A stretch of 14,423 bases of DNA from a bacterium (lineage in GTDB: Bacteria > Patescibacteriota > Minisyncoccia > RBG-13-40-8-A): the NCBI GenBank assembly GCA_030692145.1, contig JAUYCU010000037.1, forward strand, positions 1 through 14,423. Reading direction: 5' to 3'. Positions 5,413 to 13,329 of the stretch are shown one piece after another. Below the pieces are notes generated by a model. It was not told the DNA's origin and ran no database searches. It was given only the letters and a program-made list of their open reading frames with translations. Made by a program: the position numbers and the translations under genes. Position 1 is the stretch's first letter. Every line of letters starts with the position of its first letter.

Positions 5413-6813
5413 TTATTTCCCGAATTTTATGCCCAGTTCTTTCAATTGTTGTTTATCGATCGTACTCGGAGAATTCATCATTAAGTCTCGGCCATCGCCC
5501 GTTTTCGGAAAAGCGATTACTTCACGTATACTGGGTTCGTTTTTCAAAATCATTACAAACCTGTCGATGCCGGTGGCGATTCCTCCGTGTGGCGGAACGC
5601 CGTATTCGAAAGCCTCGAGAATATGTCCAAATTTTTCTTTAATATCTTCCTTTGCGTTGCCCATAACCTCAAATACCGCTTGAAGTATTCGCGGATTGTG
5701 TTCTCGAATGGATCCGCCGCCGATTTCGTAACCATTACAGACAAAATCATATTGGTGCGCCAAAAATTTATCCGGATTTTTTTTCATCTCGTCGATAAAT
5801 TCTTTCTCTTTCAGATTTCTTTTGTTTTGAGTCCTGGTGAAGGGGTGATGAACGGCATCCCAACGTTTTTCCGTTTCTTTCCATTCGAATGCGGGAAAAT
5901 CAACTACGAACGCGAACGCCAATTCGTTTTTATCTTCTTTGTTTTTACGCAAATCGGGTTTGTCGCTGTTGTATTTTTTCATCACTTCTTCGTAAGTCAA
6001 ACGAGGGAACGGTGTTTGGGTAATGTGTTTTTCGGGCATTATTTCTTTAACCAATTCCGTATAAAGTTTCTCCATCAGGGATAAAATTTCTTCTTGTGTC
6101 GGAAAACTTATTTCCACATCCAGTTGCGTGAATTCCGGTTGTCTGTCTCCCCTACTGTCTTCGTCTCTGAAGCATCTGGCGATTTGAAAATATTTTTCCA
6201 TGCCCGCAACCATTAAAAGTTGTTTGTATTGTTGTGGAGATTGTGGTAAGGCATAAAATTTTCCGTGTGATAACCTAGAAGGAACAACGTAGTCTCTTGC
6301 TCCTTCGGGCGTCGATTTGGTCAGAATCGGCGTTTCTATTTCGACAAAAGCATTATCGGACAAAAAATTTCTGATGAATTGAATAACCTTGTGTCTTAAA
6401 ACAAGATTATCTTTCATCCTTTCCCTGCGAATATCAATATATCTGTATTTTAATCTGTTGTCTTCGCCGATTTCGTATCCGTCCGTATCCACAGAAAATG
6501 GCGGCGTTTCCGCTTTATTCAATATTTCCAATTTCTCGGCAACCATTTCCACTGTTCCTGTTTTAAGGTTGGGATTAATCATTTTTTCCGGTCTTTTATT
6601 GATTGTGCCTTCAATGGAAATTACCCATTCCGAACGTAATTCTTGTGCCATCTTAAAGGTTTCGTCTCCGAAAACAACCTGCAATAAGCCCGAGCGGTCG
6701 CGCAAGTCGATAAAAATAATTTTGCCGTGGTCTCTTCGTGTATGGACCCAACCACAAACTTTTACTTTTTCGCCGGCATGTTTTGTTGTATCCAAAATAT
6801 TTATTCTTTCCAT
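5413..6813 (-). CDS. aspS: Aspartate--tRNA ligase (AspRS), bacterial type without GAD insertion, probably non-discriminating
   Basis: This is a class IIb synthetase that charges tRNA-Asp. The N-terminal OB-fold anticodon-binding domain has GWVHTRRDHG (21-30) and FIDLRDR (34-40). The catalytic core follows with FVEIETPILTKSTPEGARDY (156-175), QSPQQYKQLLM (191-201), motif 2 with CFRDEDSRGDRQPEFTQLD (214-232), and motif 3 GGIATGIDRF (410-419). Bacterial AspRS is usually about 580-600 residues with a GAD domain inserted in the core; here 466 residues run from KPDLR (285-289) almost directly to FVVDFPAFEW (302-311), so the GAD domain is missing. His29 sits where non-discriminating bacterial AspRS has His and E. 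coli-type discriminating enzymes have Leu. I infer that it may also make Asp-tRNA-Asn. It starts 4 bases after the greA stop, without a clear Shine-Dalgarno. Confidence 0.96.
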   Translation of the reverse strand: MERINILDTTKHAGEKVKVCGWVHTRRDHGKIIFIDLRDRSGLLQVVFGDETFKMAQELRSEWVISIEGTINKRPEKMINPNLKTGTVEMVAEKLEILNKAETPPFSVDTDGYEIGEDNRLKYRYIDIRRERMKDNLVLRHKVIQFIRNFLSDNAFVEIETPILTKSTPEGARDYVVPSRLSHGKFYALPQSPQQYKQLLMVAGMEKYFQIARCFRDEDSRGDRQPEFTQLDVEISFPTQEEILSLMEKLYTELVKEIMPEKHITQTPFPRLTYEEVMKKYNSDKPDLRKNKEDKNELAFAFVVDFPAFEWKETEKRWDAVHHPFTRTQNKRNLKEKEFIDEMKKNPDKFLAHQYDFVCNGYEIGGGSIREHNPRILQAVFEVMGNAKEDIKEKFGHILEAFEYGVPPHGGIATGIDRFVMILKNEPSIREVIAFPKTGDGRDLMMNSPSTIDKQQLKELGIKFGK

Positions 6814-6817
6814 AAAA

Positions 6818-7270
6818 TTATTTTATATCCAATATTTTATAATGAATTTTCCCGTTCGGAGTTTGAACCATTACTTCGTCTCCTTCTTTTTTACCCAAAA
6901 AAGACCGCCCCAAAGGCGACTCGTTGGAAATCTTCCCTTGTGTCGGGTCGGCTTCTTGTGAACCGACGATAAAGAATGTTTTTTTGCCAACCTTGTTCTG
7001 AACGGTTATTTCACATCCTATTTCCACGGACTCACAAGCCGATTTTTTGGAAATAATCGCTACGTTTTTGATGATTTCTTCCAATTCCTTGATTCTGCCC
7101 TCATTGAATGCCTGCGATTCTTTTGCTTCGGTATATTCCGCATTTTCCGACAAATCACCCATGTCTTGAGCGATTCTGATTCTTTCGCTTATGCCTCCCC
7201 TCTTTTGTTTCAATTCGTCCAATTCTTTTATCAATTCTTTTAATTTTTGCGCGGTCAAATATCTTTCCAT
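6818..7270 (-). CDS. greA: Transcription elongation factor GreA
   Basis: GreA rescues backtracked RNA polymerase by stimulating transcript cleavage through the secondary channel. The 150-residue protein is close to the family length (about 158). Residues 1-75 form the coiled coil, with the GDLSENAEY signature at its tip (38-46), including the acidic Asp39 and Glu42 equivalent to E. coli Asp41 and Glu44. The C-terminal half is the FKBP-like domain, with the typical SPLGRSFLGKKEGDEV (117-132). ATG 7268-7270 fits the usual N-terminus. It is the first gene of a two-gene unit with aspS, preceded by a leader with a hairpin and a TATAAT box. Shine-Dalgarno is weak at best. Confidence 0.97.
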   Translation of the reverse strand: MERYLTAQKLKELIKELDELKQKRGGISERIRIAQDMGDLSENAEYTEAKESQAFNEGRIKELEEIIKNVAIISKKSACESVEIGCEITVQNKVGKKTFFIVGSQEADPTQGKISNESPLGRSFLGKKEGDEVMVQTPNGKIHYKILDIK

Positions 7271-7295
7271 TTTATTTATCTTACAATAATATTTT

Positions 7296-7323
7296 TACCT
7301 CATCAATAATTTTTGACGAGGTA
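7296..7323 (-). promoter_or_regulatory. Hairpin in the greA leader
   Basis: TACCTCATCAA (7296-7306) and TTGACGAGGTA (7313-7323) form an 11-bp stem (one G-U pair in the minus-strand RNA) around a 6-base loop, 26 bases before the greA ATG. On the minus strand it is followed by A-rich sequence, not a T-run, so it is a poor terminator for mrdA. A leader structure or a transcript-processing boundary is more likely. Confidence 0.5.
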
Positions 7324-7345
7324 TTTACGAATTAAAGTTAATGAT

Positions 7346-7351
7346 ATTATA
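7346..7351 (-). promoter_or_regulatory. Candidate -10 box for greA-aspS
   Basis: A perfect TATAAT stands on the minus strand (7351 to 7346) in the 110-base gap between mrdA and greA. A TTGCAT lies upstream but only 12 bases away, too short for a standard -35 spacing. The predicted start near 7339 would give a leader of about 70 bases containing the hairpin at 7296-7323. In AT-rich DNA such a box can occur by chance. Confidence 0.4.
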
Positions 7352-7380
7352 AATCATAAAAAAATGCAACATCGATAAAG

Positions 7381-9282
7381 TTACTGGAAGCTTTGAGCCT
7401 TGTCTCGAAAATACCAATTCAATGCTTCTTTGGCAATGGGTACGGCAGTCGAACTTCCCTCTCCTCCGTTTTCGATTAAAATAGTAATTACGATTTCCGG
7501 ATTTTCGTACGGAGCAAAAACAGTAAACCAACTGTGTGGCGCCTTATTTTTTGCTGTTTCCGCGGTTCCGGTTTTTCCTGCCGCATTTACGACTAAGTCC
7601 GATAAATAACGGGCAGAGCCGGAAACTACGGCTTCTCTCATACCCTTCCGAATTATTTCCAAGATTTCTTTTTTAATGATGTCTTTATCGATAATTTCCG
7701 GTTCTTTATTCTGAACCAGTTGGGGGCGGAACAGGGTTCCGTTATTGGCAACAATCGCTGTTGCCATTGCGATTTGTAGTGGAGAGGCCAGAACATCTCC
7801 TTGCCCTATTGATACATTATAGGTATCTCCGATATACCATTTTTCTTTTTTGGTTTCCTCTTTCCATGACGAATTGGGGATAAAACCTGGTTTTTCGCCA
7901 ATTAAATCTATGCCGGAGATTTTTCCCAAGCCGAATAGTTTCAGATATTTTTCTATTCTTTCGATGCCCAATCCTTCGATATCTCCATAACCCCCGCCAA
8001 TGGTGTAAAAGTAAACATCGCAAGACTCGGCAATCGCTTTAATCATACTTGTCGGACCATGTGCTTTCCAATCATTATGCGTCCAAATTATACTCGAACT
8101 GAATTTATCGGTTAAATTCAGATATCCGGGACAATTTATTTGTTTTTCGGGACTGATTATTCCTTCTGTTAGGGCCCCTGAAGCGAGTATCGGCTTTATT
8201 GTTGAGCCCGGAGGGTAAAGACCGGAAATAGCACGATTAAACAACGGCTCATTTTTGTTATTAAAGATTTCATCAAACTCTTTGGGGGATAGACCCCTTA
8301 TGAATTGATTATTGTCGAATTCAGGCAAACTCACCAATGCCAATATTTTCCCGTTTTGAGGATTAACCGCTACTGCCGCGGCTCGAGATGTGGATAAAGT
8401 GCCGAGCTTCGATTTCATTAAAGCGTAAATCTTTTCCTGAAGCCCTGCATCAATTGAGAGTATTAGGTCTTTTCCCGCTTTCGCATCTCTTATTGCCAGT
8501 GTTTTTTGCGCTTTACCCATGCTGTCGACTTCTACCAATTGCTCTCCGTAATTTCCCCTTAACTGTTCGTCGTATATTTTCTCCAATCCGGTTCTGCCGA
8601 TATAGTCGTCGAAAAGATATTTTTTTTCCGAAACTTCTTCCTCGTTGGTTTTTCCGAGATATCCCAAAACGTGAGAAAAAATTGGTCCGTTTTCGTATTG
8701 ACGAAAGCTGTTTTTAACAATATTTATTTCCGGAACATCGTTAAAACTCGATTCCAACAGCAACGCTTTTTCTCTTTCGATGTTTTCTTCGATAATAATC
8801 GGATAAGATAACGCCGCATTGTTTTTTATTGTTTTTTCTATTTCTTCTCTTGGTTTTCCCAGGGCTAAAGACAACCTATCGATGATTTTATCGAAGTTTT
8901 CGTTTTTTTCCAGGTCGGCAGGAATCGTAACAAGATCAAGTTTCGGCACATTTATCGCCAAAGGTATCTTGTTCTTGTCGTAAATAACCCCCCTTAAGGG
9001 TTTTATCGGATAAGAACGTATTCTGTTTTCGTCGGCAAGGTCTCGCCAATAATTCCCTTTAATGATTTGTAATTGAAAACTTTTAAAAAGCAGGGTTCCT
9101 AAGATTATTGCGATAATCACCAAAAATACCTTAAGCACGTTTTCCTTGATTGGTTTTTCTATTTTTTCTTTTTCTCCGTCCGGAGACTCTTTTAATCTTT
9201 TTGAATCGAGAAAAATTTCCTCCGGTCCGATATCATCTCGGTATTTTCTTTTTATTTTATATTTTATCGGGTTTTCGAGCAT
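7381..9282 (-). CDS. mrdA: Penicillin-binding protein 2 (class B transpeptidase of the elongasome)
   Basis: PBP2 cross-links peptidoglycan during side-wall growth in partnership with a SEDS polymerase. The 633-residue protein has a long charged cytoplasmic N-terminus (1-48), one transmembrane helix (about 49-68), a PBP dimerisation/pedestal domain (about 95-265, including RGVIYD at 97-102 and YIGRTGLEKIYD at 227-238), and a transpeptidase domain with PGSTIKP (358-364, nucleophile Ser360 and Lys363), SCD (420-422, as in E. coli PBP2) and KTGTAE (570-575). Its position directly after mreD, overlapping it by 26 bases, matches the mreBCD-mrdA order and separates it from FtsI. The usual next gene, rodA, is absent; greA follows instead. 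ATG 9280-9282 has no visible Shine-Dalgarno, so coupling to mreD is likely. Confidence 0.95.
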   Translation of the reverse strand: MLENPIKYKIKRKYRDDIGPEEIFLDSKRLKESPDGEKEKIEKPIKENVLKVFLVIIAIILGTLLFKSFQLQIIKGNYWRDLADENRIRSYPIKPLRGVIYDKNKIPLAINVPKLDLVTIPADLEKNENFDKIIDRLSLALGKPREEIEKTIKNNAALSYPIIIEENIEREKALLLESSFNDVPEINIVKNSFRQYENGPIFSHVLGYLGKTNEEEVSEKKYLFDDYIGRTGLEKIYDEQLRGNYGEQLVEVDSMGKAQKTLAIRDAKAGKDLILSIDAGLQEKIYALMKSKLGTLSTSRAAAVAVNPQNGKILALVSLPEFDNNQFIRGLSPKEFDEIFNNKNEPLFNRAISGLYPPGSTIKPILASGALTEGIISPEKQINCPGYLNLTDKFSSSIIWTHNDWKAHGPTSMIKAIAESCDVYFYTIGGGYGDIEGLGIERIEKYLKLFGLGKISGIDLIGEKPGFIPNSSWKEETKKEKWYIGDTYNVSIGQGDVLASPLQIAMATAIVANNGTLFRPQLVQNKEPEIIDKDIIKKEILEIIRKGMREAVVSGSARYLSDLVVNAAGKTGTAETAKNKAPHSWFTVFAPYENPEIVITILIENGGEGSSTAVPIAKEALNWYFRDKAQSFQ

Positions 9283-9745
9283 AATATTTTTTGATTAAAT
9301 AAAAAACAGGAATAGCGATAATTGTATTATATAAGACATTAACCAGAAAAGTTAAAATTCCGAAATCAAATTCGAGACTAAAAATTTTGTGCAGAACTAA
9401 AGCCGATAAATTATAAAAAATGGTCGTCAAAAAGAAAATAGGAATTACGGAAGAAGGGTTGCTTTTTTTGAAAATATTTTGGCTGAGAAAAAAAGCAAGA
9501 TAGGAAGACAATAAAAAACAGACAACAAATATTCCGACAATATTATTCAGTGAATAAAAATCCAAAAATAACCCCGCTGCGATTGCCCAAACTATCGATT
9601 TTTTGAATCCCCTTAAGATGACAAAAGAAATAAAAGAAACAAGAACGATATTGGGATACACCTCTCGAATCGCCAAATGAGGAAGTATTCCAATCTGAAA
9701 AAACAACAAGACCAGAATAAAAATCATCGAAAAGATAAATTTCAT
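9257..9745 (-). CDS. mreD: Rod shape-determining protein MreD
   Basis: MreD is a small polytopic membrane protein of the elongation machinery that links to MreC. The 162-residue product has the family's usual length and about five to six hydrophobic segments. It has the recurring features PNIVLVSFISFVILRG (31-46), an AAGLFLDFYS stretch (56-65, the GLxxD region) and a C-terminal LYNTIIAIPVFYLIKK (138-153). Sequence conservation in this family is low, so its place between mreC (22 bases upstream) and mrdA (overlapping) is important evidence. No Shine-Dalgarno is visible before ATG 9743-9745. Confidence 0.9.
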   Translation of the reverse strand: MKFIFSMIFILVLLFFQIGILPHLAIREVYPNIVLVSFISFVILRGFKKSIVWAIAAGLFLDFYSLNNIVGIFVVCFLLSSYLAFFLSQNIFKKSNPSSVIPIFFLTTIFYNLSALVLHKIFSLEFDFGILTFLVNVLYNTIIAIPVFYLIKKYYARKPDKI

Positions 9746-9767
9746 ATTTCTTATATACTGTTATTTG

Positions 9768-10568
9768 TTACTTAACGACAAATACCTCTTCCAGTTTGTT
9801 GAAATTTACGGATGGAAGAATGATGATTTTCTGAAATAATTGGTTTTGCGATAAATCGATGCTTTCTATTTTTCCGATTAAAATTCCTTTCGGGTAAATC
9901 TTATCCATGCCCGAGGTTATTACGTTTTCTCCTGTTTCGGGATTTTCGTCCTTGGGAATAAAATCCATGAAAATCTTACCCCCGCCTTCTTCTTTTTGAA
10001 CCAATCCTTCGCTTCTTTTGTTTTCGATAAGAGCGGCAACCACGCTTTCTTTATTGGTAATCAACATCACTTTGGAAAAATTGTTTTCGACTTTAACGAT
10101 TCTTCCAATCAGAGAAAATTCTTCGGAAACAACCGGCATATCTTTTTCTATTCCGTTTTTGGCTCCTTTATCGATTAAAATCCAATCTCCTGTTCCTTGA
10201 ATTTCTTTCCCGACCACCGATGCAATTTCGTAAAGCAGAATTTCTTTTTGCGAAAAATTCAATGCTGTTCGCAATATTTTGTTTTCTCTTTCGGTTTCCC
10301 TAAGTCCAGCCAGTTCCGCCTCTATCTCTATATTTTTTTGTTTCAACTCGGTATTTTCTCTTCCCAATTCTTTTATCGACAAGGTTATTTCGAAAAACCC
10401 AACGATCCTGTTTCCTGTTTTTATAAAAAGTTTCTGAATCGGGGAGAATATTTTAAAAACAAAATTTCCCAAAAATTCGGAAATATTTGGGAAAACATTT
10501 AAAAAAACAAGTCCCAATATCAGGACAATGGAAAAAATAAGATATTTTTTCGAAAATTTAAACCTCAT
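9768..10568 (-). CDS. mreC: Rod shape-determining protein MreC
   Basis: MreC is a bitopic membrane protein that forms extracytoplasmic filaments and activates PBP2-SEDS synthesis. The 266-residue protein has a basic N-terminus, one transmembrane helix (about 9-27), a charged coiled coil (about 64-103) and a C-terminal beta-barrel region with the typical GDWILIDKGAKNGIEKDMPV (126-145) and a later SGMDKIYPKGILIGKI stretch. Length and domain order are normal for the family. It begins 17 bases after mreB and ends 22 bases before mreD. No Shine-Dalgarno precedes ATG 10566-10568. Confidence 0.94.
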   Translation of the reverse strand: MRFKFSKKYLIFSIVLILGLVFLNVFPNISEFLGNFVFKIFSPIQKLFIKTGNRIVGFFEITLSIKELGRENTELKQKNIEIEAELAGLRETERENKILRTALNFSQKEILLYEIASVVGKEIQGTGDWILIDKGAKNGIEKDMPVVSEEFSLIGRIVKVENNFSKVMLITNKESVVAALIENKRSEGLVQKEEGGGKIFMDFIPKDENPETGENVITSGMDKIYPKGILIGKIESIDLSQNQLFQKIIILPSVNFNKLEEVFVVK

Positions 10569-10585
10569 AACTTATAACTTATTGT

Positions 10586-11638
10586 CTATCTTGGAACTTC
10601 TCCGTAGTCGGTGGAAACCAAAACCTCTTTTAATCTGTCTAATTCTTCTAAGATAATCCCTGCTCCTCTTGCTACCGCGGTTAATGGATCATCCACAACC
10701 TTGGTGGGCATTTTCGTCTCCTTGTTGATAAGTTTATCAAGCCCTCTTAATAAACTTCCTCCACCTACAAGCATAATTCCTTTTTGCATAATGTCTGCCA
10801 CGAGTTCCGGAGGCGTTTCCTCGATTACGTCCTTTACCGCATTTACGATAATACGGTTGGATTCGCTAAGCGCTTCTCTGATTTGGTCGCTGTTGACGAT
10901 TATTTCTTTCGGTAATCCGGTAACGAGGTCTCGTCCCCTCATCGGTGCCTCTAATAATTCTTCAATTGGATAGGCGGAGCCGATGGAAATCTTGATATCT
11001 TCAGCCGTTCTTTCCCCTAAAACCAATTTTAGTTCTTCATGGGCATAATCAATAATGTCTTGATTCAGCTTGTCTCCAGCAATTTTCAAGGTTTTACTGA
11101 CAACAATTCCTCCTAAGGAAATTATGGCAATATCGGTGGTTCCGCCGCCGATATCCACTACCATATTTCCGACCGGTTCCTGAACAGGCAAGCGGGCACC
11201 AATAGCTGCCGCCATTACTTCTTCCACCAAATAAACTTCTCTTGCACCCGCGCTCAGCGTTGCATCTCGTACGGCCTTTTTTTCGACTTCGGTAATACCT
11301 GAGGGAATTCCCACGATTACCCTTGGTCGTGGTAATAAATTGAAACTTCCTTTATGAACTTTGTGAATAAAATAACGCAACATTTGTTCGGTAACCTCAA
11401 AATCGGAAATCACGCCTTGAATCAATGGTCTGGTTGCGGAAATATGGGCAGGCGTTCTGCCAACCATTCTTTTCGCTTCTTCTCCGATTGCCAAAATTTG
11501 ATTGGTTTTCTGATTTACGGCCACAACCGATGGTTCGTTAATCACGATTCCTCTACCTCGAACATAGACCAGCGTAGTGGCTGTTCCCAGATCAATTCCT
11601 ATGTCCTTGGAGATTTTTCCCAAAATTCTGTTAAACAT
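10586..11638 (-). CDS. mreB: Rod shape-determining protein MreB (bacterial actin)
   Basis: MreB polymerises into membrane-bound filaments that guide side-wall synthesis. The 350-residue product is full length and has all actin-fold nucleotide motifs: phosphate 1 DLGTATT (16-22), phosphate 2 DIGGGTTDIA (162-171) and the adenosine motif VGGGSLLRG (291-299), plus IPSGITEVEKKAVRDA (111-126), typical of MreB. The first ten residues (MFNRILGKIS) could form a short amphipathic membrane-binding helix. ATG 11636-11638 overlaps the end of proS by 8 bases, so the two are probably translated in a coupled way. Presence of mreBCD and mrdA suggests a rod-shaped or elongating cell. Confidence 0.98.
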   Translation of the reverse strand: MFNRILGKISKDIGIDLGTATTLVYVRGRGIVINEPSVVAVNQKTNQILAIGEEAKRMVGRTPAHISATRPLIQGVISDFEVTEQMLRYFIHKVHKGSFNLLPRPRVIVGIPSGITEVEKKAVRDATLSAGAREVYLVEEVMAAAIGARLPVQEPVGNMVVDIGGGTTDIAIISLGGIVVSKTLKIAGDKLNQDIIDYAHEELKLVLGERTAEDIKISIGSAYPIEELLEAPMRGRDLVTGLPKEIIVNSDQIREALSESNRIIVNAVKDVIEETPPELVADIMQKGIMLVGGGSLLRGLDKLINKETKMPTKVVDDPLTAVARGAGIILEELDRLKEVLVSTDYGEVPR

Positions 11639-13325
11639 TTTTCAGAATATCTTTTATTTTTACGATTTTTAGCGTTTTTTCGTCCCTCTTTTTAAGTTCT
11701 ACGCTTTGTTTTTTCAATGTTTTTTCGCTCACCACGATTCTCAGGGGAATTCCGATTATATCCGCATCAACGAACTTTACTCCCGGAGCGACATCTCTGT
11801 CGTCGTATAAAACATCCGCTTTATTTTTTTTCAGTTCGTTATATATTTTTTCCGCCTGTTCGTAAACCTTTTTGTTGTTTCCCACGACAATCAAATGAAT
11901 CTCGAAAGGAGCCACTTGTTTTGGCCAAACAATACCTTTTTCGTCATGATAAATTTCCACTATCGTCGCCATTGCCCTGTCTACTCCTATTCCATAGGCG
12001 CCCATCCAAATTTCCTTATCTTTTCCGTCTTTATCGGTAAAATAAGCTTGATGGGGCTTGGTATAAAACAGTTCCTGATTGAAAACATGCCCGAATTCAA
12101 TCGCTTTTTTCTCTTGAAGTTTCCCCTTTTTACACCTTCCGCATAAATCCCCGTTTTTTGCTTCAGCAACATCAATTAATTTTTCTACCTTGAAATCTCG
12201 ATCCAAATTGGTATTTTGCCATTCCAATTCTTTTTCTTCTCTCTTGTATCCGCCTGTAAAATTCTTGACTGTCTTCAGGGACAAATCGCCATAAAAACGG
12301 ACGCCTTTTAACCCTTTCACGGGCACGGAACCGTGAATCGTCCCTAATTTTTTCAGGTCTTCTTCCGATGCCGGTTCGACGAAATCGATATTTAGTTCCC
12401 TGGCCAGTTTTATCTCGTTAACATCCATGTCACCCCTAATAATAAGCACGTAATATTTATTATCGTTTCCTTTATATAATACATCTTTAAGTATTCTGTT
12501 TTTGGGAACCTTGAAAAACATGGACATTTGTTCAATCTTGTCCACATTGGCCGGTTGATAAACGTCTTTTAATGAAAGCATTTTGTCTTTTGAATTCACG
12601 TCGTTTCTTATAAACTCGGTTCTTTCGTTATTTGCGGCATATTTACACTTGTCGCACACAAAAATTTTATCTTCACCGAAATCGTTTAAAACCATAAATT
12701 CATGACAGAGTTTTCCGCCCAAGGCTCCGCTGTCGGCTTCTACGGCAATTGCCTTTAAATCCAATCTCTTACAAATACTCTCGTATGCTTTATAAAATTT
12801 GTAATAAACATCCAATTGCTCTTTTTCCGATTTACAAAAAGAATATGCATCTTTCATTGTAAATTCTCTTAACCTCAACAATCCTCCTCGCGGTCTTTTC
12901 TCGTCCCTAAACTTATTGGAAATCTGATGAATAATTATCGGCAAGTCTTTGTAGCTCGGTTTGAACTTTTTCACCAATTCCACCATTTGCGCTTCGGCGG
13001 TCCCGCCAATTGCGAAAGTCGAACCGTGATGGTCGTCAACTATCATCATTAAATCTCCGAATGCCTTGTCTCTGTTTGTCGTTTTCCAAAATTCAATCGG
13101 TTGGAGCGTGGGCGTAATCACTCTTTGCGAACCGATTTTTTCCATTTCTTCCTGAATAATATTTAAAACCTTGTTCCAAGTCTTAAACCCCAAAGGCAAA
13201 TACGCATATCTACCGGCGGCAATTTGTCGTATAAAGCCACCTTGATACAGGTATTTATTGCTTGGATTTTTTATATCAACGGGTATTGATCTGGTTGTTT
13301 TTCCGAATAAAATAGATTGTTTCAT
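11631..13325 (-). CDS. proS: Proline--tRNA ligase (ProRS), bacterial type with editing domain
   Basis: ProRS charges tRNA-Pro. The 564-residue protein matches the bacterial (ProS type 1) architecture. The class II core has GGTAEAQ (107-113), motif 2 FRDEKRPRGGLLRLREFTMK (139-158) and motif 3 GAYGIGVDRA (442-451). Between motifs 2 and 3 sits the YbaK-like insertion (about 260-345), including the LKD Lys280 equivalent to the catalytic Lys279 of E. coli editing and RGDMDVNEIKL (297-307); this domain deacylates Ala-tRNA-Pro. Cysteine pairs CDKC (224-227) and CGRC (395-398) flank the insertion. The C-terminal anticodon domain begins near 470 (DDRDVAPGVKFVDAD, 508-522). It starts 4 bases after rseP, a widespread gene order, and overlaps mreB. 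Confidence 0.97.
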   Translation of the reverse strand: MKQSILFGKTTRSIPVDIKNPSNKYLYQGGFIRQIAAGRYAYLPLGFKTWNKVLNIIQEEMEKIGSQRVITPTLQPIEFWKTTNRDKAFGDLMMIVDDHHGSTFAIGGTAEAQMVELVKKFKPSYKDLPIIIHQISNKFRDEKRPRGGLLRLREFTMKDAYSFCKSEKEQLDVYYKFYKAYESICKRLDLKAIAVEADSGALGGKLCHEFMVLNDFGEDKIFVCDKCKYAANNERTEFIRNDVNSKDKMLSLKDVYQPANVDKIEQMSMFFKVPKNRILKDVLYKGNDNKYYVLIIRGDMDVNEIKLARELNIDFVEPASEEDLKKLGTIHGSVPVKGLKGVRFYGDLSLKTVKNFTGGYKREEKELEWQNTNLDRDFKVEKLIDVAEAKNGDLCGRCKKGKLQEKKAIEFGHVFNQELFYTKPHQAYFTDKDGKDKEIWMGAYGIGVDRAMATIVEIYHDEKGIVWPKQVAPFEIHLIVVGNNKKVYEQAEKIYNELKKNKADVLYDDRDVAPGVKFVDADIIGIPLRIVVSEKTLKKQSVELKKRDEKTLKIVKIKDILKNV

Positions 13326-13329
13326 GTGC

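Noticed and set aside
5587..6084. Plus-strand open frame of 165 codons opposite aspS
   Set aside because: It lies wholly within the clear aspS gene, its translation is rich in Phe and low in any recognisable motif, and no ribosome binding site or promoter supports it. It is an antisense shadow of AT-rich codons.
6389..6961. Plus-strand open frame of 190 codons opposite aspS and greA
   Set aside because: It runs antisense across two well-recognised genes and their junction, with no family resemblance. A chance open frame is the simplest explanation.
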